Counted from the stretch's first letter, positions 8,000 through 17,433 are shown. The stretch is DNA of 64,000 nucleotides from Kitasatospora albolonga (GCA_002082585.1 CP020563.1:5574001-5638000), one strand, 5' to 3'. Made by a program: numbers and translations. The notes: a model not told the origin generated them from the sequence alone.

Positions 8000-9172
8000 T
8001 CACCCGGCCATTGTGTCCTGCGCCGGAATCCCTCCGGAGGCCCGTGCCCCCCGGCCGCTCTCCGCCGCCCCGCAGGAGCAGTCCGGGTGGGGGCCGATCC
8101 GTTCGCAGCGCCACTCCAGCAGGGGCAGCGCGGCCTCCCACCGGGCCCCGGCGCAGGCCGGCAGCTCCCCGTCCAGGAAGGACAGGGCGTGCGCCGCGGC
8201 GAGCCCGGCGACCGCCGTGGCCAGCCCCAGATCGCAGGCGGGCACCGCGGTCCGCCGCCCCGAGCGCCACTGCGCCAGCATCCGGGGCCACTGGGAATCC
8301 CGGTCCGCGCGGTGCAGCTCCAGACATCCCGCGCACCCGGTGCCGCCCGGAAGCACGAGCGGCCCGACCACCCCGGTGGCCTCGATCACTCCCGTATAGA
8401 GATGAGGAGTGCCGGACGCGATCCAGGGAGCCGCGGTGTCCGGGACCGGTGCGTACGCCGCGAGGCCGTCCCGGGGCGCGACGACGATCAGTGACAGGCC
8501 GGGCTGCCCGCCCGCCGCACCGGGGTCCGCCTCCGCCGACCGCGACCGGGGCGCGGGCCCGGGGGCGGCCTCGCGGACGACCCGGCGGGCCGCCGTGTCG
8601 CGCCGTTCCCCCACGGCCCCGGGCGGGAGCCCGGCCGGGGCCACGTCCCCCGGCCCGGCCCGGCCCCCGTCCAGCACCTCCACCTGGCCCACCCCCGCCC
8701 CGGACAGCACCGCCGCGATCGACGCGCCGACCCTGCCCGCGCCCCGCACCTGGACCCGCATCGCCCGCCGGGCCGCCATCCGGCGGGCTCCCTCGCCCGG
8801 CCCAGGGTGGACGACGGAGAGCGAGGCCACGTCCGGGCGTTGACGCTCCATCACCTCGGCCTGTCGGCGCAGCACATCTGCCTGTGGCCCACCGGCCCGT
8901 ACATCGTCCAGGAGGCCCGCCTCCGTCAGCCGGTGCACCAGGACGTCCACATGACGGTCCGACAGGTCGAGGGCGCGTGCCTCCTCGCGCAGCAGCGGCA
9001 GGCCACGCGTTCCGTCGAGCAGTTCCAGAAAGCTCCCCGTGGCGATGTCCACCGGCCCCAGTGTCACGGCGTGTGCGGGTGTCACCCCGAATTGCACGGT
9101 GTTCCGTCCGCGCCACGCACGGCGCAGCGCGGGCTTCAGCATCGGATGCGGGACTTCTCCCCCGAGACGCAC
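8000..9172 (-). CDS. ThiF/E1-like adenylyltransferase-fold protein
   Basis: The 390-residue protein has an N-terminal winged-helix-like segment, then a Rossmann start (VQVRGAGRVGASIAAVLSGA, about residues 140-159) typical of ThiF/MoeB/E1 enzymes. A CxxC pair (GCAGCLELH) and a late CSC pair in HPDCSCG resemble the zinc site of this family. Between them the region that should carry the ATP-binding Asp/Arg residues is poorly conserved, so adenylation activity is uncertain. Similar proteins are called TOMM leader-binding or cyclodehydratase-like, but no precursor peptide, YcaO or dehydrogenase gene is nearby. Start GTG 9172; the ATG at 9142 is an alternative. Confidence 0.7.
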   Translation of the reverse strand: MRLGGEVPHPMLKPALRRAWRGRNTVQFGVTPAHAVTLGPVDIATGSFLELLDGTRGLPLLREEARALDLSDRHVDVLVHRLTEAGLLDDVRAGGPQADVLRRQAEVMERQRPDVASLSVVHPGPGEGARRMAARRAMRVQVRGAGRVGASIAAVLSGAGVGQVEVLDGGRAGPGDVAPAGLPPGAVGERRDTAARRVVREAAPGPAPRSRSAEADPGAAGGQPGLSLIVVAPRDGLAAYAPVPDTAAPWIASGTPHLYTGVIEATGVVGPLVLPGGTGCAGCLELHRADRDSQWPRMLAQWRSGRRTAVPACDLGLATAVAGLAAAHALSFLDGELPACAGARWEAALPLLEWRCERIGPHPDCSCGAAESGRGARASGGIPAQDTMAG

Positions 9173-9462
9173 GGCATTCCCCCGATCGGTGTCGTGAACG
9201 CGGGCCCGGGAGGATTCCCGGTCGCGTCGAAACCATGGCCCGGCCGAGCCCTTGCCGACCGGACCATTGCCAGAATGCGCGCCCGCGGCGAAGCGTGCCC
9301 GGAGTTATCCACAGGTAGCGGGATTAGTCATTCAATAGTGCGGCTCGCGTCGCGGAGCAGTGCGGCTCATGGTGCGAAGCGAGGCGCGGGGAGTGCGGGG
9401 GATCGGTGGCGAACGGACCCGGAGGCGGGACTTCCCCCACTGACAGCGGGTAACGTCGAGGC

Positions 9463-10086
9463 GTGCCCGCAGACCCGTCACCCGGCGTCGCCGGGGAGAC
9501 CCCCGTGCGCAGCGCCGCAAGCCGCCAGCGAGGCGCGGCCGCCCGTGCGTCCCGCGCCCCGGCGACGAGCGCGGTCGAGGTCCGCAGGAGCACCCGGCGC
9601 AGGAAATCCGTCTCCGCGTACCGGGAGGGCGACCGCACGATCGTGCTCATCCCCGCGCGGATGTCGGAGGCCGAGGAGCGGCGCTGGGTGGGCGTGATGC
9701 TCGACAAGCTCGCGGCCCAGGAGAGCAGACGGGTCCTCGGGGACGCCGAGCTCACGGAGCGGGCCGAGCGGCTCTCCGCCCAGTACTTCGACGGCAGGGC
9801 CCGGCCCGCCTCGGTGCGCTGGGTGACCAACCAGAACACCCGCTGGGGCTCGTGCACCCCCGCCGAGGGCAGCATCCGGCTCTCGCACCGGCTCCAGGGC
9901 ATGCCGGAGTACGTCGTCGACTACGTACTCCTCCATGAGCTGGCCCATCTGCTCGTCCCTGGCCACGGCCCGGAGTTCTGGCGGCTGCTGGAGGCGTACC
10001 CCCGCACCGAGCGGGCCCGCGGCTACCTCGAAGGAGTGGTGGCGGCCGATCAGCTGCCCCGGCTGCCCGCCGCGCGCGAGGAGTGA
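9463..10086 (+). CDS. YgjP-type M48-like zinc metallopeptidase (DUF45)
   Basis: The 207-residue protein ends in the YgjP/DUF45 domain. It shows the TRWGSCTP segment, then YVVDYVLLHELAHLLVPGHG carrying the HExxH zinc motif (HELAH) with a third ligand in the downstream GHGPEFW. The N-terminal 50 residues are Arg/Ala-rich and disordered. It is soluble with no signal peptide; the substrate is unknown. GTG 9463 is the first reasonable start. It is divergent from the ThiF-like gene and ends before the hairpin at 10120-10170. Confidence 0.85.
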   Translation: MPADPSPGVAGETPVRSAASRQRGAAARASRAPATSAVEVRRSTRRRKSVSAYREGDRTIVLIPARMSEAEERRWVGVMLDKLAAQESRRVLGDAELTERAERLSAQYFDGRARPASVRWVTNQNTRWGSCTPAEGSIRLSHRLQGMPEYVVDYVLLHELAHLLVPGHGPEFWRLLEAYPRTERARGYLEGVVAADQLPRLPAAREE

Positions 10087-10119
10087 GCAGAGGCGCGAGG
10101 AGTGAGAGAGACGGTGAGA

Positions 10120-10170
10120 TCGGAGCGGCCCACGGCTCCGGCGGCCGACCGCTCAGGTGGGCCGCTCCGA
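10120..10170 (+). terminator. Long-stem hairpin after metallopeptidase gene
   Basis: A perfect 14-bp stem (TCGGAGCGGCCCAC) encloses a 23-base loop, 33 bp after the stop at 10086. Its 3' arm runs directly into a 13-bp tandem repeat. Confidence 0.55.
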
Positions 10171-10214
10171 CCGACCGCTCCGACCGACCGCTCCGACCGA
10201 CCGCTCCGACCGAC
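10163..10214. repeat. Tandem repeat, 4 x 13 bp
   Basis: Four perfect head-to-tail copies of CGCTCCGACCGAC lie in the intergenic region before the TerD-AIM24 gene, and a degenerate copy follows. The unit length is not a multiple of three and no gene is present. Confidence 0.9.
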
Positions 10215-10257
10215 CGCGTTCGGTGACTCGGCGATTCTGTACCGGGTGTGTACCGGC

Positions 10258-10288
10258 TTGGCCGGATGTCGGCGATTGCGGTTAGCCT
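10258..10288 (+). promoter_or_regulatory. Candidate vegetative promoter of the TerD/AIM24 operon
   Basis: TTGGCC (10258-10263) and TTAGCC/TAGCCT (10282-10288) are separated by 18-19 bp, resembling a principal-sigma promoter, about 45 bp before the start at 10332. Confidence 0.45.
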
Positions 10289-10331
10289 GACGCGACGCAT
10301 TCACCTTCGGGATGGGGGACGGTCGTTACGT

Positions 10332-11957
10332 ATGGCCAGGGAATTCCAACGAGGCCACAAGGCCAAGCTCAGTGATCTCACACAGGGGACGGATCTGTAC
10401 GTAGGTGTACAGATCGCCGCCCCTGGGCTGACCTTCGACATCAGCTGCTTCGGTCTGGACGCCGACGAGCAGCTCTCGGACGACCGGTATTTCATCTTCT
10501 TCAACCAGCCGAAATCGCCTGAGGAGTCCATTCAGCTCCTCGGCGCGCAGTCCGGCGACACCGAGTCCTTCCGCGTCACGCTCGACCGCATCCCGGCCGC
10601 CATCCAGAAGCTCTCCTTCACCGCGACGATCGACGGACCCGGCCAGATGTCGCAGGTCGGCCCCGGGTACATCCGGATCGTCGCCGGTGGGGAGGAAGTG
10701 GTCCGGTACGCCTTCACCGGTTCGGAGTTCACCACCGAGCGCGCGGTGATGCTCGGTGACTTCTACCTGAAGGACGTCTGGCGCTTCGCCGCCGTGGGAC
10801 AGGGCTTCGACGGCGGTCTCGAAGCGCTCCTGAAGAACTTCGGCGGCGAGGTCGCCGAGGAGGAAGAGGCACCGGCGGCCCCGCAGGCGGCCCCCGGATT
10901 CGCCCCGCCCGCCCAGGCCACCGCGCCCCCGGCCTTCGCCGCCCCGCCCGCCGCCCCCCAGGCCCCGCAGCCCGCGCCCTCCTTCGGCGCCCCGCCCGCC
11001 CCCGCCCCCGCGCCCCAGCAGCCGATGCACGCCGCGCCCACCATCGCGGCCCCGCTCACCCCGCAGACGCCCCCGGCCCAGTACGGCCAGCCGCAGCAGC
11101 TCCACCAGCCTCCGCAGCCGCAGTTCGGCCAGGTCCCCGGCCAGGCCGCCCCGCCCACGCCCCCCTACGGCCAGCCTGCGCCCGCTCCCTACGGCCAGCC
11201 GGTCCCGGCCCCGTACGGGCAGCCCGCCCCGGCCCCCTTCGGGCAGCAGCCCCCCGGCGTACCGCAGGGCGTCCCCCAGGGCGCTCCGGCGGCCGGTGCC
11301 GGGCTGCACGCGGCCCTCCAGAAGTACAAGGAGACCTCCACCGGGCAGCGCTGGACCCCGCAGAACCAGCAGCTCATGCGCGTCGACCTGACCATCGGCG
11401 GCACCGGGGTGCTGGCCCGCCAGGGCAGCATGGTGATGTACCAGGGCAAGGTCGACTTCGGCTACAAGGGCGCCGGGTTCGTCGGCCGGGTCGTCGGCAA
11501 CGCCACCGGCCAGGAAATGCAGCTGATGCGGTGTACCGGCCGTGGTCAGGTCTTCCTCGCCGAGGAGGGCTCGTACCTGCACCCCATCGAGCTCCAGGGC
11601 GACGCCATCTGTGTCTCCGCCGAGAGCGTCCTCGCCTTCGACGAGTCCCTCCAGTACGAGGTCCGCCGGGTGGACGGGCACGGCATCCCCGGCGGCGCCC
11701 TGTTCACCATGCAGTTCCAGGGCACCGGCACCGTGGTCATCAAGACCCACGGCACGCCGGTCGTCCTGCCGGTCACGCCCACCACGTTCGCCGACTGCAA
11801 CGCGGTGGTGGCCTGGTCGGCCGCCTCCCAGGTGATCGTCTCCAGCCAGGTCCGGCTGCGCCGCAACGCCTACCCGGGGCACAGCGGGGAGACCGTGAAC
11901 CTCCAGTTCCGGGGAGCCCCCGGCAACTTCATCGTCGTCCAGCCCTACGAGGTCTGA
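10332..11957 (+). CDS. TerD-AIM24 fusion protein
   Basis: The 541-residue protein joins three parts. Residues 1-170 are a TerD-type beta-sandwich (LTFDISCFGLDADEQLSDDR, FFNQPKSPE, DGPGQM), the family of tellurite/stress-response calcium-binding proteins. About residues 175-330 are a Pro/Ala/Gln linker with repeated APYGQP units. The C-terminal 210 residues are an AIM24-type beta-helix-like domain (HAALQKYKETSTGQRWTPQN, then GVLARQGSMVMYQGKVDFGY). The ATG at 10332 begins the conserved TerD sequence. It leads a run of three genes, the next two encoding stand-alone AIM24 proteins with 11- and 17-bp gaps, surely one operon. The role is unknown. Confidence 0.9.
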   Translation: MAREFQRGHKAKLSDLTQGTDLYVGVQIAAPGLTFDISCFGLDADEQLSDDRYFIFFNQPKSPEESIQLLGAQSGDTESFRVTLDRIPAAIQKLSFTATIDGPGQMSQVGPGYIRIVAGGEEVVRYAFTGSEFTTERAVMLGDFYLKDVWRFAAVGQGFDGGLEALLKNFGGEVAEEEEAPAAPQAAPGFAPPAQATAPPAFAAPPAAPQAPQPAPSFGAPPAPAPAPQQPMHAAPTIAAPLTPQTPPAQYGQPQQLHQPPQPQFGQVPGQAAPPTPPYGQPAPAPYGQPVPAPYGQPAPAPFGQQPPGVPQGVPQGAPAAGAGLHAALQKYKETSTGQRWTPQNQQLMRVDLTIGGTGVLARQGSMVMYQGKVDFGYKGAGFVGRVVGNATGQEMQLMRCTGRGQVFLAEEGSYLHPIELQGDAICVSAESVLAFDESLQYEVRRVDGHGIPGGALFTMQFQGTGTVVIKTHGTPVVLPVTPTTFADCNAVVAWSAASQVIVSSQVRLRRNAYPGHSGETVNLQFRGAPGNFIVVQPYEV

Positions 11958-11968
11958 GGGAGCCCGTC

Positions 11969-12649
11969 ATGAACCAGCAACTCGCGGGCTACGCCCCGAC
12001 CCCCGTCACGGCACGTATGGAGAACCACGGTTCGGCCATGCTCAAGGTCGCCATGGCCACCGGGCAGGACCTCTACGCGCGCACCGGCTCGATGGTGGCG
12101 TACGAGGGCTTCATCCAGTACGAGCCGAACCCGCCCGCCGTCCGGCAGATCGCCTCCCAGTGGATCACCGGCGAGGGCGCCCCCGTCATGAAGTGCTCCG
12201 GCGACGGACTGCTCTACCTCGCCGACTACGGCGCCGACGTGGTCGTCATCAACCTGAACAACGAGTCCATCTCGGTCAACGGCACCAACCTCCTCGCCTA
12301 CGACGCGCACCTCACCTGGAGCGTCGAGAGGGTCAAGGGCATGGCCAAGTTCGCCGGTCAGGGGCTGTGGAACGTCGTCGTCCAGGGCACCGGATGGGTC
12401 GCCATCACCTCCCGGGGCACCCCGATCGTCGTCGACTGCGGACGCGGCGAGGACGAGACGTACGTCGACCCCGACGCCCTGGTCGCCTGGTCCACGCACC
12501 TCAAGGTGAAGGGGAAGCGCAGCTTCAAGGCCGGGGCGCTGATCGGCCGCGGCAGCGGGGAGGCGTACCAGATGGCCTTCTCCGGGGAGGGCATCGTCGT
12601 CGTCCAGCCGAGCGAGGACAGTACGGACCGCCTGCGGGTCCGGAACTGA
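11969..12649 (+). CDS. AIM24-family protein
   Basis: The 226-residue protein is a stand-alone AIM24 domain: MENHGSAMLKVAMATGQDLY, RTGSMVAYEGFIQYEPN, MKCSGDGLLYLADYG, then VQGTGWVAITSRGTPIVV. The family is named after a yeast mitochondrial protein; its bacterial role is unknown. No signal or membrane segment is present. It follows the TerD-AIM24 gene by 11 bp. Sequence similarity among the three AIM24 domains of this operon indicates tandem duplication followed by divergence. Confidence 0.85.
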   Translation: MNQQLAGYAPTPVTARMENHGSAMLKVAMATGQDLYARTGSMVAYEGFIQYEPNPPAVRQIASQWITGEGAPVMKCSGDGLLYLADYGADVVVINLNNESISVNGTNLLAYDAHLTWSVERVKGMAKFAGQGLWNVVVQGTGWVAITSRGTPIVVDCGRGEDETYVDPDALVAWSTHLKVKGKRSFKAGALIGRGSGEAYQMAFSGEGIVVVQPSEDSTDRLRVRN

Positions 12650-12666
12650 GGGGAGGGGAACACACC

Positions 12667-13422
12667 ATGCAGAGTCCGCTTTTCAGCCACACCGAGCAGC
12701 AGTCCCAGGACCGGTACACGATCCAGAACCCGCAGCTCCTGCGGGTGGCGCTGACCGGGCAGGACGACGTCCTCGCCCGCAAGGGCGCCATGGTCGCCTA
12801 CCAGGGCCTGATGGACTTCGACGGCGAGTACCAGTCGCACGGGCAGCGCAGCGCCCGCGCACGCACCGGTGAGGGCCTCGACCTGATGCGGGTCTCCGGC
12901 CAGGGCACCGTCTACTTCGCCAACCTCGCCCAGTACATCCACGTCGTGGACGTCGACCGCGAGGGGATGACCGTGGACAGCGCCTATGTCCTCGCGCTCG
13001 ACTCCTCGCTGCACACCGAGGTCATCGCGGTGGACAGCCAGTACGGGATCTCCGGCAGCGGCAAGTACCAGCTCAACATCTCCGGCACCGGCAAGGTCGC
13101 TCTCATGACCTCGGGCCAGCCCCTGATGATGCAGGTCACGCCCGAGAAGTACGTCAACGTGGACGCCGACGCCATCGTGGCCTGGTCCAGCGCCCTGCGG
13201 GTGCAGATGCAGGCCCAGACGCACTCCAGCGGCGTCTTCCGGCGCCGGGGCAACACGGGGGAGGGCTGGGAGCTCAGCTTCCTCGGCCAGGGCTTCGCCC
13301 TCGTCCAGCCGAGCGAGGTCATGCCCCCGCAGAACGCCCAGATCGGCCAGGGCGCCCGCGCCCAGTTCGGCGTGGGCCAGCAGGGCGCCTACGGCCAGAA
13401 CCAGAACAACGCCTGGAACTGA
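12667..13422 (+). CDS. AIM24-family protein
   Basis: The 251-residue protein is the third AIM24 domain of the operon, with an N-terminal extension (MQSPLFSHTEQQSQDRYTIQ) and a Gln/Gly/Asn-rich tail (QQGAYGQNQNNAWN). The core motifs recur: LARKGAMVAYQGLMDFDGEY, GQGTVYFANLAQYIHVVDVD and GTGKVALMTSGQPL. It begins 17 bp after the preceding gene behind a GGGGAGGGGA ribosome binding site. A terminator follows, closing the operon. Confidence 0.85.
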   Translation: MQSPLFSHTEQQSQDRYTIQNPQLLRVALTGQDDVLARKGAMVAYQGLMDFDGEYQSHGQRSARARTGEGLDLMRVSGQGTVYFANLAQYIHVVDVDREGMTVDSAYVLALDSSLHTEVIAVDSQYGISGSGKYQLNISGTGKVALMTSGQPLMMQVTPEKYVNVDADAIVAWSSALRVQMQAQTHSSGVFRRRGNTGEGWELSFLGQGFALVQPSEVMPPQNAQIGQGARAQFGVGQQGAYGQNQNNAWN

Positions 13423-13435
13423 CCGGAGCACAGCG

Positions 13436-13469
13436 GTAAGGGGCGACCTCTATAGAGGCCGCCCCTTAC
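13436..13469. terminator. Stem-loop terminator between convergent genes
   Basis: A 15-bp stem with one mismatch (GTAAGGGGCGACCTC against its partner) has a TATA loop, between the AIM24 operon and the NUDIX gene facing it. Confidence 0.8.
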
Positions 13470-13482
13470 GCATATGTACCCG

Positions 13483-14022
13483 CTACAGCCGGGACCGCGT
13501 CGCCTCCAGCAGCCGTACGACGGAGGCGTCGGCCACCCCGGGCACGTCCCTGTAGCCGAACCACCGCAGATCGAGCGACTCCTCGCTGATCCGTTCCGCC
13601 GCTCCGGCCGGAGCCAGCGCCGCGTACTGCACGTCGAGGTGCCAGTTGCAGGGGGCCGGGATGGGGTGCCGGTCCAGCCGGACCGGTCCGCCCGGCAGCA
13701 GGGTGAGCCCCGTGATGCCGGACTCCTCCGTCGCCTCACGGAGCGCCGCCGTCTCCAGCGTGGCGTCCCCCTCCTCGCAGTGGCCGCCCATCTGGAGCCA
13801 CATCCGGAGCTTGCGGTGCAGGGTGAGCAGGACCCTCTCCCGCTCCGGGTCGATCACCAGGGCGCTGGCCGTCACATGGCCGGCCCCGCACGCCTTCCCC
13901 ATGCCGTCGGCGTGGCGGGCCAGATGGTCCAGGTAGGCATCGCGCAGCTCCGCCTGGTCGCCGCTCCCGTCCGCGGGGTCGTAACCCTTCAGTACGAGGG
14001 TGGCGTCGTCGTGCAGCGTCAC
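13483..14022 (-). CDS. NUDIX hydrolase
   Basis: The 179-residue protein has a NUDIX box with GGHCEEGDATLETAALREAT (about residues 94-113) continuing EESG. The flanking MWLQMGGH and DVQYAALAP sequences are common in actinobacterial NUDIX enzymes of unknown substrate. The GTG start at 14022 overlaps the TGA of the upstream zincin gene by the four bases GTGA, so the two are translationally coupled. The larger open frame continuing upstream is only antisense or out-of-frame overlap with that gene. Confidence 0.85.
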   Translation of the reverse strand: MTLHDDATLVLKGYDPADGSGDQAELRDAYLDHLARHADGMGKACGAGHVTASALVIDPERERVLLTLHRKLRMWLQMGGHCEEGDATLETAALREATEESGITGLTLLPGGPVRLDRHPIPAPCNWHLDVQYAALAPAGAAERISEESLDLRWFGYRDVPGVADASVVRLLEATRSRL

Positions 14023-15476
14023 TGGTCGCGGCCGTCCTTGCCGTCTTCTTCCTTCTTGTCCTCGGCCTGGTCCTCGGCGGGCTTCGGCTGCTCCTCGGCG
14101 GCGGGCTTCCGCGGGCCCTTCGCGGCCTCGCCGAGCATCTTGTCCAGCTCGGAGAAGTCCGCCTGCTCGTGGTGGACGAAACCGTCCGGGTCGTCCAGGT
14201 CGTGGGCGGTCGGCAGCATGTCCGGGTGCGCCCACAGCGCGTCCCGGCCCTCCAGGCCCCGGGCGTCGGTGAGCGAGGCCCAGAGCCGCGAGGCGTCCCG
14301 CAGCCGGCGCGGGCGCAGCTGGAGACCGATGAGCGTGGCGAACGTCTGCTCGGCCGGACCACCGGAGGCCCGGCGCCGCCGCATCGTCTCGCGCAGGGCG
14401 TCCGACGAGGTCAGCCGGGACTTCGCGGCCTCGTGGACCACCGCGTCCACCCAGCCCTCCACGAGCGCGAGGGCCGTCTCCAGCCGGGCGAGGGACGCCT
14501 TCTGCTCGGGCGTGTCCTCGGGCTGGAACATGCCCTGCTGAAGGGCGTCCTGCAACTGCTCGGGCTGCGAGGGGTCGAACTGGCCGACGACGTCCTCCAG
14601 CTTGCTGGTGTCGACCTTGATGCCCCGCGCGTACGACTCGACCGCGCCGAACAGATGCGAGCGCAGCCATGGGACATGGGCGAAAAGCCGCTGGTGGGCG
14701 GCCTCGCGCAGGGCCAGATACAGCCGCACCTCGTCCTGCGGGACGCTGAGGTCCTTGCCGAACCGCGCCACGTTCAGCGGGAGCAGCGCGGCCTTGCCCG
14801 CCGGTCCGAGCGGCAGCCCGATGTCGGTGGAGCCGACCACCTCACCGGCCAGCACACCCACGGCCTGCCCGATCTGCTGGCCGAACATGGCGCCGCCCAT
14901 GGACCGCATCATGCCGATCAGCGGGCCCGCCATGGCCTGCATCTCCTCGGGCAGCACGTCGCCCATCGCCGCGCCCACCCGCTCGGCCACCGGGTCGACC
15001 AGCTGCTGCCAGGCCGGCAGCGTGGCCTCGACCCACTCCGCGCGGCTCCACGCCACGGTGGAGACCGAACCGGAGGGCATCGACGTCACACCGTCCAGCC
15101 AGAGGTCGGCCAGCCGCAGCGCCTCGTCGACCGCCGTCCGCTCGGACGGGCCGACGCTGGCGTCCTTGGTGCCGTCGGACGTCCCCTGGGAGACGGTCTG
15201 GCGGGCGATCTGCTTGGCCATGTCCCAGTTCACGGGACCGCCCTCGTAGCTCAGCATCTGGCCGAGCTGCTGGAAGGCCGCGCCGAGATCGTTCGGGTTC
15301 ATCGAGCCGAACATCGCGGCGAACGGGTTGTCCCCGCCCGCCCCCGGCCCGAAGCCGAACGGGTTTCCCGGCCCGCCCGCGCTCTGCCCACCTTCGGTGG
15401 GGTCCTTCTTCTTGCCCTCGTCGCCGTTCTCCGGCTCCTCCGGCGGAAGGCCGAATCCGAATGGGGTGTCACTCAC
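14019..15476 (-). CDS. Zinc-dependent metallopeptidase, DUF2342 (zincin_2) family
   Basis: The 485-residue protein belongs to the actinobacterial DUF2342 family, sometimes labelled F420-biosynthesis-associated. It starts MSDTPFGFGLPPEEP, has a Gly/Asp-rich N-terminus, a conserved middle (PLIGMMRSMGGAMFGQQIGQ), and the zinc-binding helix region REAAHQRLFAHVPWLRSHL. The C-terminus is Glu/Lys/Asp-rich and disordered. It is presumably cytoplasmic and its substrate is unknown. It is the first gene of a two-gene unit with the NUDIX gene (GTGA overlap) and is divergent from the SDR gene. Confidence 0.85.
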   Translation of the reverse strand: MSDTPFGFGLPPEEPENGDEGKKKDPTEGGQSAGGPGNPFGFGPGAGGDNPFAAMFGSMNPNDLGAAFQQLGQMLSYEGGPVNWDMAKQIARQTVSQGTSDGTKDASVGPSERTAVDEALRLADLWLDGVTSMPSGSVSTVAWSRAEWVEATLPAWQQLVDPVAERVGAAMGDVLPEEMQAMAGPLIGMMRSMGGAMFGQQIGQAVGVLAGEVVGSTDIGLPLGPAGKAALLPLNVARFGKDLSVPQDEVRLYLALREAAHQRLFAHVPWLRSHLFGAVESYARGIKVDTSKLEDVVGQFDPSQPEQLQDALQQGMFQPEDTPEQKASLARLETALALVEGWVDAVVHEAAKSRLTSSDALRETMRRRRASGGPAEQTFATLIGLQLRPRRLRDASRLWASLTDARGLEGRDALWAHPDMLPTAHDLDDPDGFVHHEQADFSELDKMLGEAAKGPRKPAAEEQPKPAEDQAEDKKEEDGKDGRDQ

Positions 15477-15666
15477 GGGTTTCCTCGGCTCGTAGGGCCG
15501 CCGGCTCGAACCGGCGGCGACTGCCCGACATCACCATCCAGCGTAGACACCACGCCCGCTTCGGGCCTCAGTGCTCCGCCGACTCCCGGCCTGCGGCAGG
15601 ATGGACGCCACCTGGTACGTACGCGTCATTCGGGTACGTACTGAAGACAACCGCTGGAGACGCCCG

Positions 15667-16824
15667 GTGAGTTCCCCAGATCCGCAGGTTCGCGCAGCGC
15701 GAAACCTGACCGACCCCTCGCCCGAAAGCACATCCGAAAAGAAGCACCCCAGGGCCCCCAGGAACCGGGGACCCGTCGTCGCGGTCACCGGTGCCGCGAC
15801 CGGCGTGGGTGAGCTGCTGACCGCCCATCTCGCCGCATCCGACGAGATCAAGCAGGTCATCGCGATCGACGAGCGCCGCGGAGAGGTCTCCGAGGCGACC
15901 TGGCACATCCTGGACGTCCGCGACCCGATCATCGCGGAGAAGCTGCGCGGCGCGGACGTCGTGGTGCACCTGGCGCTCGATCTCGACCTGGAGACCGACC
16001 CCGCCGCCCGCACCGCGTACAACGTACGGGGCACCCAGACCGTCCTCACGGCCGCGGCCGCCGCCGGGGTCCGCCGGGTCGTCCTGTGCACCTCGGCGAT
16101 GGTCTACGGGGCGCTGCCCGACAACGACGTGCCCCTCTCCGAGGACGCCGAGCTGCGCGCCACCGCCGAGGCCACCGGGGTCGGCGACCTCCTGGAGATC
16201 GAACGGCTGGGCCGCCGCGCGCCCCGCGCGCACCCCGGGCTCAACGTCACCGTCGTGCGCCCCACCGTCCTGGTCGGCGGCACGGACACCGCGCTGACCC
16301 GCTACTTCGAGTCACCGCGTCTCCTCGTGGTCGCCGGTTCCCGCCCCACCTGGCAGTTCTGCCACGTCGAGGACCTGGTGACGGCCCTGGAGTACGCCGC
16401 CCTGGAGAAGATCGACGGAGAGCTGGCGGTCGGCTGCGACGGCTGGCTCGAACAGGAGGAGGTCGAGGAGCTCAGCGGCGTACGCCGGATGGAGCTGCCC
16501 TCCGCCGTCGCCCTGGGGGCGGCGGCCCGGCTGCACCGGATCGGGCTCACCCCGTCCCCGGCCGGCGACCTGGCGTACACGATGCACCCCTGGGTGGTCA
16601 GCGTGAGCCGGCTGCACGACGCCGGGTGGCGGCCGAAGTGGACCAACGAGGAGGTGCTCGGCGCGCTCCTGGAGGAGGTCGAGGGACGCCACACGGTCGC
16701 CGGACGACGGCTCGGCCGCAAGGACGCCACCGCCGTCTCCGCCACCGCCGCCGGGGCCACCGTCGCCCTGCTGGGCACGGCCGCCCTCGTCCGCCGCGCC
16801 CGCAAGGCCCGCCGCCGCATCTGA
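15667..16824 (+). CDS. NAD-dependent epimerase/dehydratase (extended SDR)
   Basis: The 385-residue protein has a disordered 40-residue N-terminus and then the Rossmann motif VAVTGAATGVGELL (TGxxGxxG). DVVVHLALDLDLE and VVLCTSAMVYGALPDND follow in the usual SDR order, although the YxxxK catalytic pair is not evident where expected. A C-terminal helix GATVALLGTAALVRRARKAR looks like a membrane anchor. The GTG at 15667 gives this form. The substrate is unknown; sugar nucleotide or lipid modification is possible. It is divergent from the zincin gene. Confidence 0.8.
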   Translation: MSSPDPQVRAARNLTDPSPESTSEKKHPRAPRNRGPVVAVTGAATGVGELLTAHLAASDEIKQVIAIDERRGEVSEATWHILDVRDPIIAEKLRGADVVVHLALDLDLETDPAARTAYNVRGTQTVLTAAAAAGVRRVVLCTSAMVYGALPDNDVPLSEDAELRATAEATGVGDLLEIERLGRRAPRAHPGLNVTVVRPTVLVGGTDTALTRYFESPRLLVVAGSRPTWQFCHVEDLVTALEYAALEKIDGELAVGCDGWLEQEEVEELSGVRRMELPSAVALGAAARLHRIGLTPSPAGDLAYTMHPWVVSVSRLHDAGWRPKWTNEEVLGALLEEVEGRHTVAGRRLGRKDATAVSATAAGATVALLGTAALVRRARKARRRI

Positions 16825-16933
16825 CGTGCTCCTCGGCGCCCGCAGCCTCCTGTAGGAGGCTCCAACGCGGCCGGCCGCCCGCCGGTCGAAGAGGCAATTC
16901 CACGATGTCGGTGCCGTACGGCACGATGGGGGC

Positions 16934-17395
<462 letters not shown>

Positions 17396-17396
17396 G

Positions 17397-17433
17397 CGCA
17401 AACCGGACCGGGGCGCATCAGCCCCGATTTGCG
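17397..17433 (+). terminator. Interrupted stem terminator after moaE
   Basis: CGCAAA and TTTGCG flank an inner CGGGGC/GCCCCG stem with a GCATCA loop, starting 2 bases after the moaE stop. Confidence 0.65.

Noticed and set aside
8000..9172. TOMM/RiPP biosynthesis cluster
   Set aside because: Only a single ThiF-like gene is present, with no YcaO, dehydrogenase or precursor peptide.
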